A DNA stretch of 64,000 nucleotides from positions 1-64,000 of IMG/VR virus record IMGVR_UViG_3300012000_000002. One strand, written 5' to 3'. The notes beneath the pieces were generated by a model, which worked only from the letters and a program-made list of their open reading frames with translations, did no database searches and had not been told where the DNA came from. Shown here in pieces: positions 26,412-35,700 of the stretch (within the stretch, counting starts at the first letter, position 1; every line of letters begins with the position of its first letter). The position numbers and the translations under genes are program-made. Source of the DNA: a virus.

Positions 26412-28600
26412 CCAGAGATAAGTGGTTCCAGCTCAACAACATACCCAACATAAGGAAGAGTAGGATTTATATCTCCAGTATCATAATAATATGAATCGGT
26501 GATATGGTAATCCCTAAACCTTAAAGGTGGAGCTAGAATTGTAAGATTTCCAGCATAACTCAGAAATACAGATCCACTGGTTTCGTAACAGCTAGCGATA
26601 TATTGTTTTTTGGGATCTAAAGCTACTGCACCACCAAACGTTACTGTGTAAATTCCGGGTGTTGTGGTTGTGGTAACGTTTCCGCTTGCAAGAATACCAC
26701 CCACCCCTACTTCATATAATCCTAGCTTAAGTGTTACTGACGATGTACCTCTCCAATACACACGAATGCCAGTGCATTTTTGCGATGCTCTAGCGGGATA
26801 AAACCGCACACCGATAGTATAATCACCCGATGATGGAATTCCAATAGTTTGATGTAATGTAACCATATCGAGATAGGAGTCAGGAAGGGCTCCCATACGG
26901 GCCAGAGTGGTTTTTCTGCTTGCAGGTGTACCAGATGGATCGATAACAACATATGCCAGCGAATCATCATTAAGTTCGGGATTTGTTGCTTGCGTAAGTG
27001 CAACAAGATCTGCTGCTGTAAAGCCACCACCAGAACCAGTTACTTCCCATTGTCCAAGTGAATTATAGTTTGTTGTTATGTTTGCTCCACCAACAATAAA
27101 CGGGTTACTTGCTACGGTGCCACTGATTGACCCAGTTATTGCTCCAAGAACTTCAAGAGAACCTGTTACTTGAACAGAGCCAGAGTTAACTCTTAATACA
27201 TCGTGACGATTAGATCCGTCTAAACCATCTCCGATAACAAACAAAGATTCTACATTGTTTCCTAAGTTGTATTTACCAAACGCTGCTTGAACGGTTGTTT
27301 GTGGCGAAACTCCATCGATAGCACCAGAAGCAATAGTTCCAAGACCAGCAGCTAACGAACCCGTACCAAAAGCATTTGTGTTAACACCTTCAGCGTGCGA
27401 AACAATACCGTTTGCTACCGACAAATAACCTTCAGCATGAGAACCTAAACCATTAGCCTGTGTAGTATCTCCTTCAGAGTGAGCATATTGACCAGAAGCT
27501 GTTGTACTTCTACCTTCTGAGTGTGAATAATTGCCAGAAGCTACCGTGCCATTTCCTTCGGCGTGTGCTGCTGTGCCAGAAGCGGTAGAATAACCACCTT
27601 CTGCATGGGAATATGGACCTGTTGTTACAGTATTAGCACCTTCTGTATGCGAATATACTGCGTTGGCATTCGTGTAATATCCTTCAGAATGGGAGCCAGC
27701 TTGCTGCGCTTGTGAATATCCTCCTTCATTATGAGAATATAAACCAGAAGCTGTACCTCCTATACCTTCTGAATGTGAAGCTTGACCAGAAGCTACCGTG
27801 CTATAACCTTGAGCGTGAGAATAATCTCCAGAAGCAAGACAACCTCCATAACCTTCAGAAAAAGCATATTGCCCAGAAGCTACAGTAGTATTACCTCTTG
27901 CAAAAGAATCAGTACCAGAAGCGGTATTGCCAGCCCCTTGTGTTATTGACCCGGTTATTCTGGCTCCTGTTGAGGCAGAAAGCAAAGTCATAGCAACAGA
28001 ACCGGTTGTTGCAATAGAATTTAAAGCTACTTCAGTAAAGTAGTTTATTCCTCCACCACCGCCTCCAGAACTTGTGATCTCCCATTGACCTAACGAATTA
28101 TAATTTGCTGTTATGTTTGATCCGGCAACTATAAAAGGATTACCAGCAACAGTTCCGCTTAGTGATCCAGTTATTCCACCAAGAACTTTAAGCGAGCCTG
28201 TTACTTCGGCTCCCGTTGAAGCCGAAAGAAAAGTCATAGCAACAGATCCGGTTGTTTTAATAGAGTTTAAAGCTATTTCGGTAAAGTAATTTGTTCCACC
28301 TCCACCAGCAGGATATGTTCCATCAACTGTTAGGTTACCAGAAACGTGAAGATCGCCACCAATAACAGCTATAACTGGATCTGTTCCTCCTCTACCACCA
28401 ACAGCACCTGACACAAAGAAAAACACATCTGAACCAATGCTGCTTGTATTAAAAACAGTTGGATCGATGTTTCCTTGATTTGGTGGAGTTCCATCAGCAT
28501 CAATACTGTAAATCAATAAAGTTTTTTCTGGAGCACTGCCGGTTACAATAATTTTACTTGTTTGAACTTGATCTGCACGAAAGTCTATTGAGTTTGCCAT
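26408..28600 (-). CDS. tail fibre/adhesin with shared anchor and YadA-head repeats (copy B)
   Basis: 730 residues. Anchor NSIDFRADQVQTSKIIVTGS, then SSIGSDVFFFVSGAV. It continues with two copies of an SLSGTVAGNPFIVAGSN-type module, a block of about 14 YadA-head-like repeats (YSHAEG, TxASG), a capping segment AFGKYNLGNNVESLFVIGDG, a third module copy, and a unique beta C terminus with jelly-roll character (IGVRFYPARASQKCTGIRV). The repeats form a left-handed trimeric beta roll in bacterial adhesins, so the fibre is probably a trimer. The C-terminal domain resembles that of the neighbour at 28625 in its Y-I/F-L-S/T-x-x-E-T-S-G-S pattern. The start has AAAGGT upstream. Confidence 0.8.
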   Translation of the reverse strand: MANSIDFRADQVQTSKIIVTGSAPEKTLLIYSIDADGTPPNQGNIDPTVFNTSSIGSDVFFFVSGAVGGRGGTDPVIAVIGGDLHVSGNLTVDGTYPAGGGGTNYFTEIALNSIKTTGSVAMTFLSASTGAEVTGSLKVLGGITGSLSGTVAGNPFIVAGSNITANYNSLGQWEITSSGGGGGGINYFTEVALNSIATTGSVAMTLLSASTGARITGSITQGAGNTASGTDSFARGNTTVASGQYAFSEGYGGCLASGDYSHAQGYSTVASGQASHSEGIGGTASGLYSHNEGGYSQAQQAGSHSEGYYTNANAVYSHTEGANTVTTGPYSHAEGGYSTASGTAAHAEGNGTVASGNYSHSEGRSTTASGQYAHSEGDTTQANGLGSHAEGYLSVANGIVSHAEGVNTNAFGTGSLAAGLGTIASGAIDGVSPQTTVQAAFGKYNLGNNVESLFVIGDGLDGSNRHDVLRVNSGSVQVTGSLEVLGAITGSISGTVASNPFIVGGANITTNYNSLGQWEVTGSGGGFTAADLVALTQATNPELNDDSLAYVVIDPSGTPASRKTTLARMGALPDSYLDMVTLHQTIGIPSSGDYTIGVRFYPARASQKCTGIRVYWRGTSSVTLKLGLYEVGVGGILASGNVTTTTTPGIYTVTFGGAVALDPKKQYIASCYETSGSVFLSYAGNLTILAPPLRFRDYHITDSYYYDTGDINPTLPYVGYVVELEPLISG
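27312..27945 (-). repeat. YadA-head-like (S-H-A-E-G) repeat block
   Basis: Tandem units of about 14 residues (42 bases) with consensus A-S-G-x-Y-S-H-A-E-G-x-x-T-x, roughly 14 units inside the fibre at 26408-28600. Spurious plus-strand frames stay open in such repeats. Confidence 0.8.
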
Positions 28601-28624
28601 GTATTACCTTTAAAAGATATATAG

Positions 28625-29683
28625 TTAAGCAAATATAATTGGCTCTATTGGAGCAAAAACCCCAACTGCTTGGTTAAGGTAATGAACTGGTTGCGAATCA
28701 TAATCTCCATAACAATAAGCAGCGTTTAAAATCAATGCAGATGTTTTAAAATTTGCAGGAAAAGCACCATATCCAACATAATACAAATAATAGAAATTAG
28801 ATCCACTTGTTTCTCTAAATGTCAGGAAATATGTTTTTCCTTTAGATAATATAACAGGATTATCAAAAGTATATAATGTGTCTGTTGCACCATTTACAGT
28901 TATGGTTTGTGTCGTTAAAGCTTGATTGTTGTTCCAAACCTTTATATCAAAATCTTTTGACGAATCTACATTTACTTTAAATCTATATCCAAACAACACA
29001 GAATCAGAAATAGAAGTAAACTGAACACCTATCGTTACGTTTTGATATCCGGTGCTTGTAGATGTAAGACCAATACTACTTGCATAGTCGATCCAACTTT
29101 CTTCCAGCTTTTTTGTTTTTGTGAGCATAGGAACCCAGTTGTTGCCAATGTACATATATTGAGTAAAACTATATGGTTGTAACAATGCTACATGTGGATA
29201 AGTTTTACTATCCACTAATTCACCAGAAGAACCTGTCACTAACACATAACTCGAACTACTTGCTGATCCATCACCATTTAACAACTGGATTGTTTTTCCA
29301 GCAGTAGGAGATGATGGTAGTGTTACAACTCTGGGTGCTGTTAACCCAACCATATTAACAATACTTTCGTTCGTTAAAGCTATGTTTGTGTCAGAAACGT
29401 CAACTGGTGTTGGAGTTGAACCACCACCACTTCCTCCACCTTCTCCGGTTCCTGTAATAACCCATTGACCTAATGAGTTATAGTTGGTTGTTATGTTCGC
29501 TCCAGCAATAATAAAAGGATTTCCTGCTATAGTAGTTTTTAAAGAACCAGTTATTCCTTGTTTAACTAACAAGGAATCTGTAACTTGAACAGCACCACTA
29601 ACAACTACCGAGCTTGATATAACAGCCGTTGCAGATTCATTTGGAACAAAAAGTGGTCTACGTTCTTTTGCTATTGTAACCAT
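28625..29683 (-). CDS. fibre/adhesin component with shared module
   Basis: 352 residues. The start MVTIAKERRPLFVP at 29683 is preferred to a TTG five codons upstream. Near residue 50 it carries one copy of the module seen in the large fibres (GSLKTTIAGNPFIIAGAN, then NYNSLGQWVITG). A Gly/Ser linker follows, then a domain typical of fibre knobs (TLPSSPTAGKTIQLLNGDGS) and a C-terminal beta domain with KGKTYFLTFRETSGSNFYYL, which parallels the C terminus of the 26408 fibre. No Shine-Dalgarno lies before the ATG; a TATATATC box is placed 5-12 bases upstream. Confidence 0.65.
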   Translation of the reverse strand: MVTIAKERRPLFVPNESATAVISSSVVVSGAVQVTDSLLVKQGITGSLKTTIAGNPFIIAGANITTNYNSLGQWVITGTGEGGGSGGGSTPTPVDVSDTNIALTNESIVNMVGLTAPRVVTLPSSPTAGKTIQLLNGDGSASSSSYVLVTGSSGELVDSKTYPHVALLQPYSFTQYMYIGNNWVPMLTKTKKLEESWIDYASSIGLTSTSTGYQNVTIGVQFTSISDSVLFGYRFKVNVDSSKDFDIKVWNNNQALTTQTITVNGATDTLYTFDNPVILSKGKTYFLTFRETSGSNFYYLYYVGYGAFPANFKTSALILNAAYCYGDYDSQPVHYLNQAVGVFAPIEPIIFA

Positions 29684-29709
29684 ATCGATATATACCAATC
29701 AATTAACGT

Positions 29710-30231
29710 TTAGTAGTTTTTATTAAAGTAAAACACTTGAGTTAAAGTAAATCTGGAAGTTGTTATCGTGGCATCCGAGGAATTTTGATCATGAACAGTA
29801 TACCAAACCAAAGCATCATTACTGCCTTGAACAAGCCAACGAATAGGATCTCTTCCATCAACATCGTTTGCTGTACGATATTGAAAAGCGTCGGCTTGTC
29901 GCACAGAGCCAAAATCAACTTGTAAAATAGAATAAAGATTGGTGTTAAAATTCAAATCCAACCATTTTGTATTTTGATCGTTATCGATACCTTTTGATGG
30001 CTCTTCTCCTGACGGATTATTTCCACCGGGATTTGTTGCTGTTGCACCAGTATAATCGATTCTGGTATTTCCAAGTAACATAATAAACTCGCTCATTTGA
30101 ATAAGTCCGTTTGGATATGTTGGGGCATCAGCACTTGGGTTTCTTACTTTTGTTCCATAAAATCTAAAATACCGAAAACGAGCAACAAATTTTCTACCAG
30201 CTTGATTTGCACCACTAAATGAACTAAACAT
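29710..30231 (-). CDS. discoidin/F5-8C-like carbohydrate-binding virion protein
   Basis: 173 residues. The pattern FRYFRFYGTKVRNP, IQMSEFIMLLG, GNNPSGEEPSKGIDND, then TKWLDLNFN and RDPIRWLVQGSND matches discoidin-type (F5/8 C) domains of virion proteins, in which the D-N-D-x-x-T-K-W-L stretch caps the beta sandwich. Such domains bind sugars, so it may recognise surface glycans beside the larger fibres. The protein is almost entirely this one domain. The gene lies between two fibre genes with 18-26 base gaps and is probably cotranscribed with them. Confidence 0.7.
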   Translation of the reverse strand: MFSSFSGANQAGRKFVARFRYFRFYGTKVRNPSADAPTYPNGLIQMSEFIMLLGNTRIDYTGATATNPGGNNPSGEEPSKGIDNDQNTKWLDLNFNTNLYSILQVDFGSVRQADAFQYRTANDVDGRDPIRWLVQGSNDALVWYTVHDQNSSDATITTSRFTLTQVFYFNKNY

Positions 30232-30249
30232 TTAAAACCCGCTTCATCG

Positions 30250-32670
30250 TTAAAACGATACAATCTGCCCTAATACAATATAAGTGCCAGCATTGTTTAA
30301 AATGCTAAATGTAACAACGTTGTTTCTGCTTGGCGTTCCAATTGGAGTGACGTTTCCTTGCCAGTTAAGAGTTTGTCCTACTCCATCTATTTGTACCGCT
30401 GTTGGCAAATAAGCCGTAGAACTTTGAGAAATAACCATTGTTACGCTAGTAGCGTAAGAAGACGACAAATTTAAGTTTGTGAAGTTTGCGGTCCAGTTAT
30501 TACTTGGACTTGTATGATAGAAGATACTACTTGTAACGCAATCATGTGTGACCGTACCTGTTGCACCAGTTTTCGAAGCAAACGATTCTTTTACTGGTCC
30601 AAAATACGAACTGCCCGCCGCAATTTTTAAGTTTCCTGTATCAGTAAGCTCCAGCAAAGTAGTTGAATATGCGTTGTTAACAACTTGCAAACTTCCGGTA
30701 CCATCCAATCGGAAATACTTGTCACGATTCGTCGCTGTCGAATAATTGTTTGTTGCTTTTAGAAAGTTGAAGTATCCAGCACCACCTCTTGTATCTGTTC
30801 CAGAAACATACAATATTGGTTGTGCGGTATCACTTGTGTTTATCAGAGTTTGACCAACCGCACCACCAAAATATGCAGAACCTGTGAATTGGGAATTACC
30901 TTGAACAAGCAGGTTTCCTGCGGTTGATATGTTACTTGAAGCACTTATACCTTGGGATGCTGTTAGTCGTCCTGTAATTGTGATAACATCACTAGATGCA
31001 TCACCTAGAGTTACGCTTCCACTTACTCCAACAATCCCAGAAACTTGTATGTTTGTTGCCGAAAGAGTATTTGTAGTAGTGTTGAAAGTGAGATCAGCAT
31101 CACCACCAAATGTCCCGTTGTTATTAAATTGAACATATGTGTCGCTACCACCGGGGGTTGTTGCTCCTCCACCTCCTCCTCCAATACCATTATTTCGAAA
31201 CAATCCAGCCTGCAAAATACGAGCTTGAGTGGAACTGTTTAAGTTCGTTGCGTTATAAGCAACAATCAAATATGCAACAAGAATAGCTGCACCAGCAGTA
31301 TTTGCTCCTTCAACAAAGAAATCTGTTGGAATACTGGATTGTGCTGCATCTAAAGTTGCATATTCTGTTGTTCCATAATAAACAAAAAACGCTTTGTTCA
31401 CAGAGTTTGGAAACCAAAATACTCTTTGAATGGTGAACTTACCGGAACCAACGGAGCTTGTGACACCTAAGTTGCCGGGATTGTATTTTCCGGGTTCAAT
31501 ATCTGTGTAACCTAAGTTTCCGTTGTTTAAAATGGTGGGTGTACCAGAAGTGTCGCTATAAATACGGAAAATCTTTGAGGACAGTTGAGCACCTTCTACA
31601 GAGCCAAGAATAAGGTTTGGGCTGTTTGGGTCGGTGGTATAGTTTCTACCCTCAACATATGAATCGCCAGCACTTTTTGTAATAGCCAAAGTTATGCCAG
31701 AACCAGAAGGAGCAAGAGTATGTCCAGATATCTTTAAAGGACCAAATGCACGATTGAAATCTGCATTCCAAGTCGATTGGCCATAAGAAATAAATGGAGA
31801 AGTTATTGTCCCGTTACTGACCGCATTTGATTGATGCAAAATTCTACCAAGCGAAATGTAGTCTTGATAATCAACACCAGAAAAAGGAGATGTGCGTTGA
31901 ACTACTTGACCATTAGTATCAATGCCAACATATGTGATTTGCGCTGAACCACTGTAGTATAATGGTATACTGCTAGACAAAGGCCATGTTATAGTTTTAA
32001 TTGTGGGATATGGATCAGTTGTTGTTGACGCATTGAAGTCTACAATAATACCAGAACCAGATGTTACAGAAAACGTGGTTGTTCCATTTGTAGTAGAAAG
32101 AACACCGCCATGAAGTAGACCTGTTGACAGGTTTCCTTCTATCCAGCGTAAACGTGTTGTGTTGGTATAAGGTCCGCTGTATTGCGTAAAATAAAGGTCG
32201 TTGGTACTCCCAGAAGTATAAATATATGAAGATGTTGTGTTAGTTGGAATACGAAGCGAACCAACTGGTTTTAGCTGGAGATAGTCGTTTGTTCCGATCC
32301 CACCAGAAACAAAGATATCGCCGTTTACAAGCACAGATGATTCTTCTGTTCCTAAATCTGAACGTGAACCAGAAAAAATAATAGAACCACTTGTTGTTAT
32401 ACCAACAGAACTACTAATAATAAGTGGTCCAACTTCGTTAACTATAGTACCGGGACTCCCAGTTAAACGTAAATTTGAAGCTGTAAGATCAGCAAATATA
32501 CCAGAACTACCACTTATTGTTTCTTGCACGGACCATTCATTAGACCCTGTGTTGAAATAAACTAAGTTGCCTGTGTTTAAATCATAACCAGAAACACTTG
32601 CGGTTGTTGGTAAAACTAACTGTTTGTTATCCGATAACGTGCTTAAGATCGCTTTACGTTCTATTGCCAT
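30250..32670 (-). CDS. large tail fibre/appendage protein
   Basis: 806 residues. The N terminus MAIERKAILSTLSDNKQLVL differs from the DFRAxQI anchor of the other fibres, so it probably docks elsewhere. A central region SGIGGGGGGATTPGGSDTYV (Gly hinge) precedes the phage-fibre segment YVQFNNNGTFGGDADLTFN and strands of the form VSGSVTLGDASSDVITITG. The C-terminal 100 residues (SYATSVTMVISQSSTAYLP) form a compact domain common at the end of fibres and baseplate proteins. No ribosome site is visible; TATATATC lies shortly before the ATG. Confidence 0.7.
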   Translation of the reverse strand: MAIERKAILSTLSDNKQLVLPTTASVSGYDLNTGNLVYFNTGSNEWSVQETISGSSGIFADLTASNLRLTGSPGTIVNEVGPLIISSSVGITTSGSIIFSGSRSDLGTEESSVLVNGDIFVSGGIGTNDYLQLKPVGSLRIPTNTTSSYIYTSGSTNDLYFTQYSGPYTNTTRLRWIEGNLSTGLLHGGVLSTTNGTTTFSVTSGSGIIVDFNASTTTDPYPTIKTITWPLSSSIPLYYSGSAQITYVGIDTNGQVVQRTSPFSGVDYQDYISLGRILHQSNAVSNGTITSPFISYGQSTWNADFNRAFGPLKISGHTLAPSGSGITLAITKSAGDSYVEGRNYTTDPNSPNLILGSVEGAQLSSKIFRIYSDTSGTPTILNNGNLGYTDIEPGKYNPGNLGVTSSVGSGKFTIQRVFWFPNSVNKAFFVYYGTTEYATLDAAQSSIPTDFFVEGANTAGAAILVAYLIVAYNATNLNSSTQARILQAGLFRNNGIGGGGGGATTPGGSDTYVQFNNNGTFGGDADLTFNTTTNTLSATNIQVSGIVGVSGSVTLGDASSDVITITGRLTASQGISASSNISTAGNLLVQGNSQFTGSAYFGGAVGQTLINTSDTAQPILYVSGTDTRGGAGYFNFLKATNNYSTATNRDKYFRLDGTGSLQVVNNAYSTTLLELTDTGNLKIAAGSSYFGPVKESFASKTGATGTVTHDCVTSSIFYHTSPSNNWTANFTNLNLSSSYATSVTMVISQSSTAYLPTAVQIDGVGQTLNWQGNVTPIGTPSRNNVVTFSILNNAGTYIVLGQIVSF

Positions 32671-32694
32671 AACGGATATATATCGCTAAAAAAA

Positions 32695-32730
32695 GTTTGC
32701 CGCAATCCTTGTTAAAGAACTGCGGCAAAC
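32695..32730 (-). terminator. intrinsic terminator after fibre gene 32758
   Basis: 10-bp stem GTTTGCCGCA / TGCGGCAAAC around a 16-base loop, followed on the minus strand by a run of seven T. It should end transcription of the 32758-35856 fibre and leave 30250 to its own promoter. Confidence 0.85.
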
Positions 32731-32757
32731 AAAGTTAATAGTTGTTACTAGCTAGAG

Positions 32758-35700
32758 TTAGTAAATAACTTGACCAGAGCTAGATAGAACCATTTTATGA
32801 GTTAGTTTGGCCATCCAATATACGGACCCTGCTCCGCTGAGAGAGCCGGTAACTTCAACGTTGGAACCGTTAACGTTAACATCCCAGCTTGCTCCATCTG
32901 TTCCAACCAATATATTATCAAGTGCCGTTACACCAGCAACGCTAATAACGTTCGATGAAGCTGTCATTGTTACAACCATTTTCCATGAACCAAAATTTAC
33001 TGCTGCATCATCTGTTGCCACAACATTCATGTCAAACAATCCAATCCCATTAGAAGGCATATTATCTACAAGCAAAGAACCGCTTAAAAGTGTATTTGGT
33101 GCTGCTTGTGAAGTTGTTGCATGATTCCATAATGGTACAATGTTAAAGCTATTTATGTTGAATACGTCTGTGATTGCAGCAACAGAGCCCGTAACGTTAA
33201 ATGACCCTGTAACTTCTACTGATCCAGAGTTAACTCTTAATACATCACGACGATTAGATGCGTTTAGCCCATCTCCAATAACAAACAATGAATCTGTATT
33301 GTTTGCTAGATTATACTTTCCAAAAGATGCTTGTGTTGTTGTTGGTGGATTGTCAGTGGGGCCAGAGCCGGAAGCGATTGTATACAAACCCGCAGCCAAA
33401 GAGCCTGCGCCATATGCTTCTGAACCCCAACCTTGGGCATGAGAATAATTACCTCTAGATTTTGTACTGTAACCTTCAGCATGAGAAGCAGGACCAGAAG
33501 CTATTGTATAAGCACCTTCAGAATGAGAACTATCACCAGAAGCTGTTGTGTAAGCACCTTCGGAGTGAGCATTCCCAGCAGAAATGCTGCCCGCTGATGT
33601 TGAATAACCCTCTGCGTGACAATTATATCCAGAAGCTATTGTGGAAACACCTTCGGCGTGAGAAGCGTAACCCGATGCGGTTGTTAAATACCCCTCGGCG
33701 TGAGATTGATCGCCACTTGCCGTTGTTGCCTGACCTTCTGCGTGAGATTGTGGACCGCTTGCTGCTGTTTGATATCCTTCAGAGTGAGAATATATACCAG
33801 AAGCTGTTGTACCATTTCCTTCTGCGTGAGATGACACACCACTAGCGACAGAACTATTTCCTTCGGCATGGGAATAATTTCCTTGAGCGGCTGTAGAATA
33901 ACCTTGAGAATATGCATACAATCCAGTTGCTGTAACAGAAGGTGCGCCATGTCTGACTGAAGTAAGAATAACTGCTGGAATTGAGCTGGACAGTATAAAA
34001 GAACCTGTTATTTCAGCTCCTGTTGAAGCTGACAAGTATGTCATAGCAACAGAACCAGTTGTTGCAATAGAGTTTAAAGCTATTTCGGTAAAGTAGTTAG
34101 TTCCACCACCTGAGCCCGTAATTTCCCATTGACCAAGAGAATTATAATTTGTTGTTATACCAGTACCAGCAACTATAAAAGGGTTACCTGCAACAGTTCC
34201 ACTCAATGAACCAGTTATTCCACCAAGCACTTCAAGAGAACCTGTTACTTGAACAGAACCACTATTAACTCTTAATACGTCATGACGGTTACTATTGTCT
34301 ATTCCGTCTCCAATAACAAACAAAGAATCTGTGTTGTTACTAATGTTAAATTTACCAAGAGCTGCTTGAGTTGTTGTTGGAACTGCTCCATCAGTCGAGC
34401 CAGAGGCTCTGGTCCCTAAACCAGCAGCAAAAGAACCTGTTCCACTTGCTCTAGTGTTATAACCAACTGCGTGTGCATATTCACCATCTGTAGCTGAATA
34501 TAAACCTTCGGCATGAGAATATGGACCAGATGCATTTGTTCCAAAGCCTTCCGCATGTGCTCCTACAGCAGTAGCAGCAGCAAGAAAACCCTCTGCATGA
34601 GAATAAAAACCAGAAGCTGTGGTTAAATTTCCTTCGGCGTGCGATGCTAACCCAACAGCACTCACCGACCCACCATTAGCTAAAGAGCCCGTAATTTCAA
34701 CGATTCCAGTATTAACTCTTAATATGTCATGACGATTAAGTGCGTCTGCACCATCCCCAACAACAAACAAAGAAACGTTATTACTCAATGTGTTGAATGT
34801 GCCAATAGCAGTTTGATAGTTTGCAAAGGCTTCAGTGTTTAAACCACTAGCATGAGAATAGTCTCCAGCAGCCACAGATCCAGAACCTTCTGCATGAGAA
34901 TATTGTCCACTAGCTAGAGTTTCTCTGCCCTCTGCATGAGCACCATCATCAATAGCTTGTGTTGCGTTACCTTCAGCGTGAGAATATAAGGCCGAAGCAG
35001 TTGTACTTACACCTTCAGCATGGGAAGCTTGCCCTGATGCAGTTGTACTTTGTCCCTCTGCATGAGCATATTGTCCAGAAGCTGTTGTTCCAGAACCTTC
35101 GGCATGAGATTCAATTCCAGAAGCAATCCCTCCGCTTCCTTGGATAAAGCTACCTGTTATTGTTCCTCCATTTGAGGAAGATAAAAACGAACTATGTAGA
35201 TTGCCAGATAGATAAAGTGAACCAGAAGCTTCAATTATATTAAGTGTGTTGGAGAAAAAGAAATCATTTCCTCCACCACCGGAACCAGTTATTTCCCATT
35301 GACCTAATGAATTATAATTTGCTGTTATGTTTGGTCCTGCAACAACAAAAGGATTACTAGCTAAAGTACCACTTAATGAACCAGTGATACCACCATTAAC
35401 AATTAAAGAACCTGTTATTTCTGCTCCTGTAGAAGCAGAAAGATATGTTGCTTCAAAAGAACCTGTGGTATTAACAACATTACTACTAGGAGATGTAAAA
35501 AAGTTAGTTGCTGACCCTGAGATTTCCCATTGACCTAATGAGTTATAATTTGCGGTTATGTTTGGCCCACTAACAAGAAAAGGATTGTTAGAAGCATCGA
35601 TATATCGAAGAGAGCCGGTTAAACCGGCAAAAGAGCGAATAGAACCAGAAGCAACAACGTTTCCACCAAAAAGAGATATAGCAGTTGTAGAGCCAGAAAC

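Noticed and set aside
27312-27945. Regularly spaced repeats that might suggest a CRISPR array
   Set aside because: Units are 42 bases with no unique spacers, lie fully inside a coding frame and encode a known protein repeat.
32217-32224. TATAAATA on the plus strand inside the fibre gene 30250-32670
   Set aside because: Antisense to a coding gene with no plus-strand gene downstream.
33462-33950. Open frames on both strands in the S-H-A-E-G repeat region (plus-strand Leu/His/Gln-rich translations)
   Set aside because: These arise because the 42-base repeats keep other frames free of stops; the translations are repetitive shadows of the fibre gene with no start signals.
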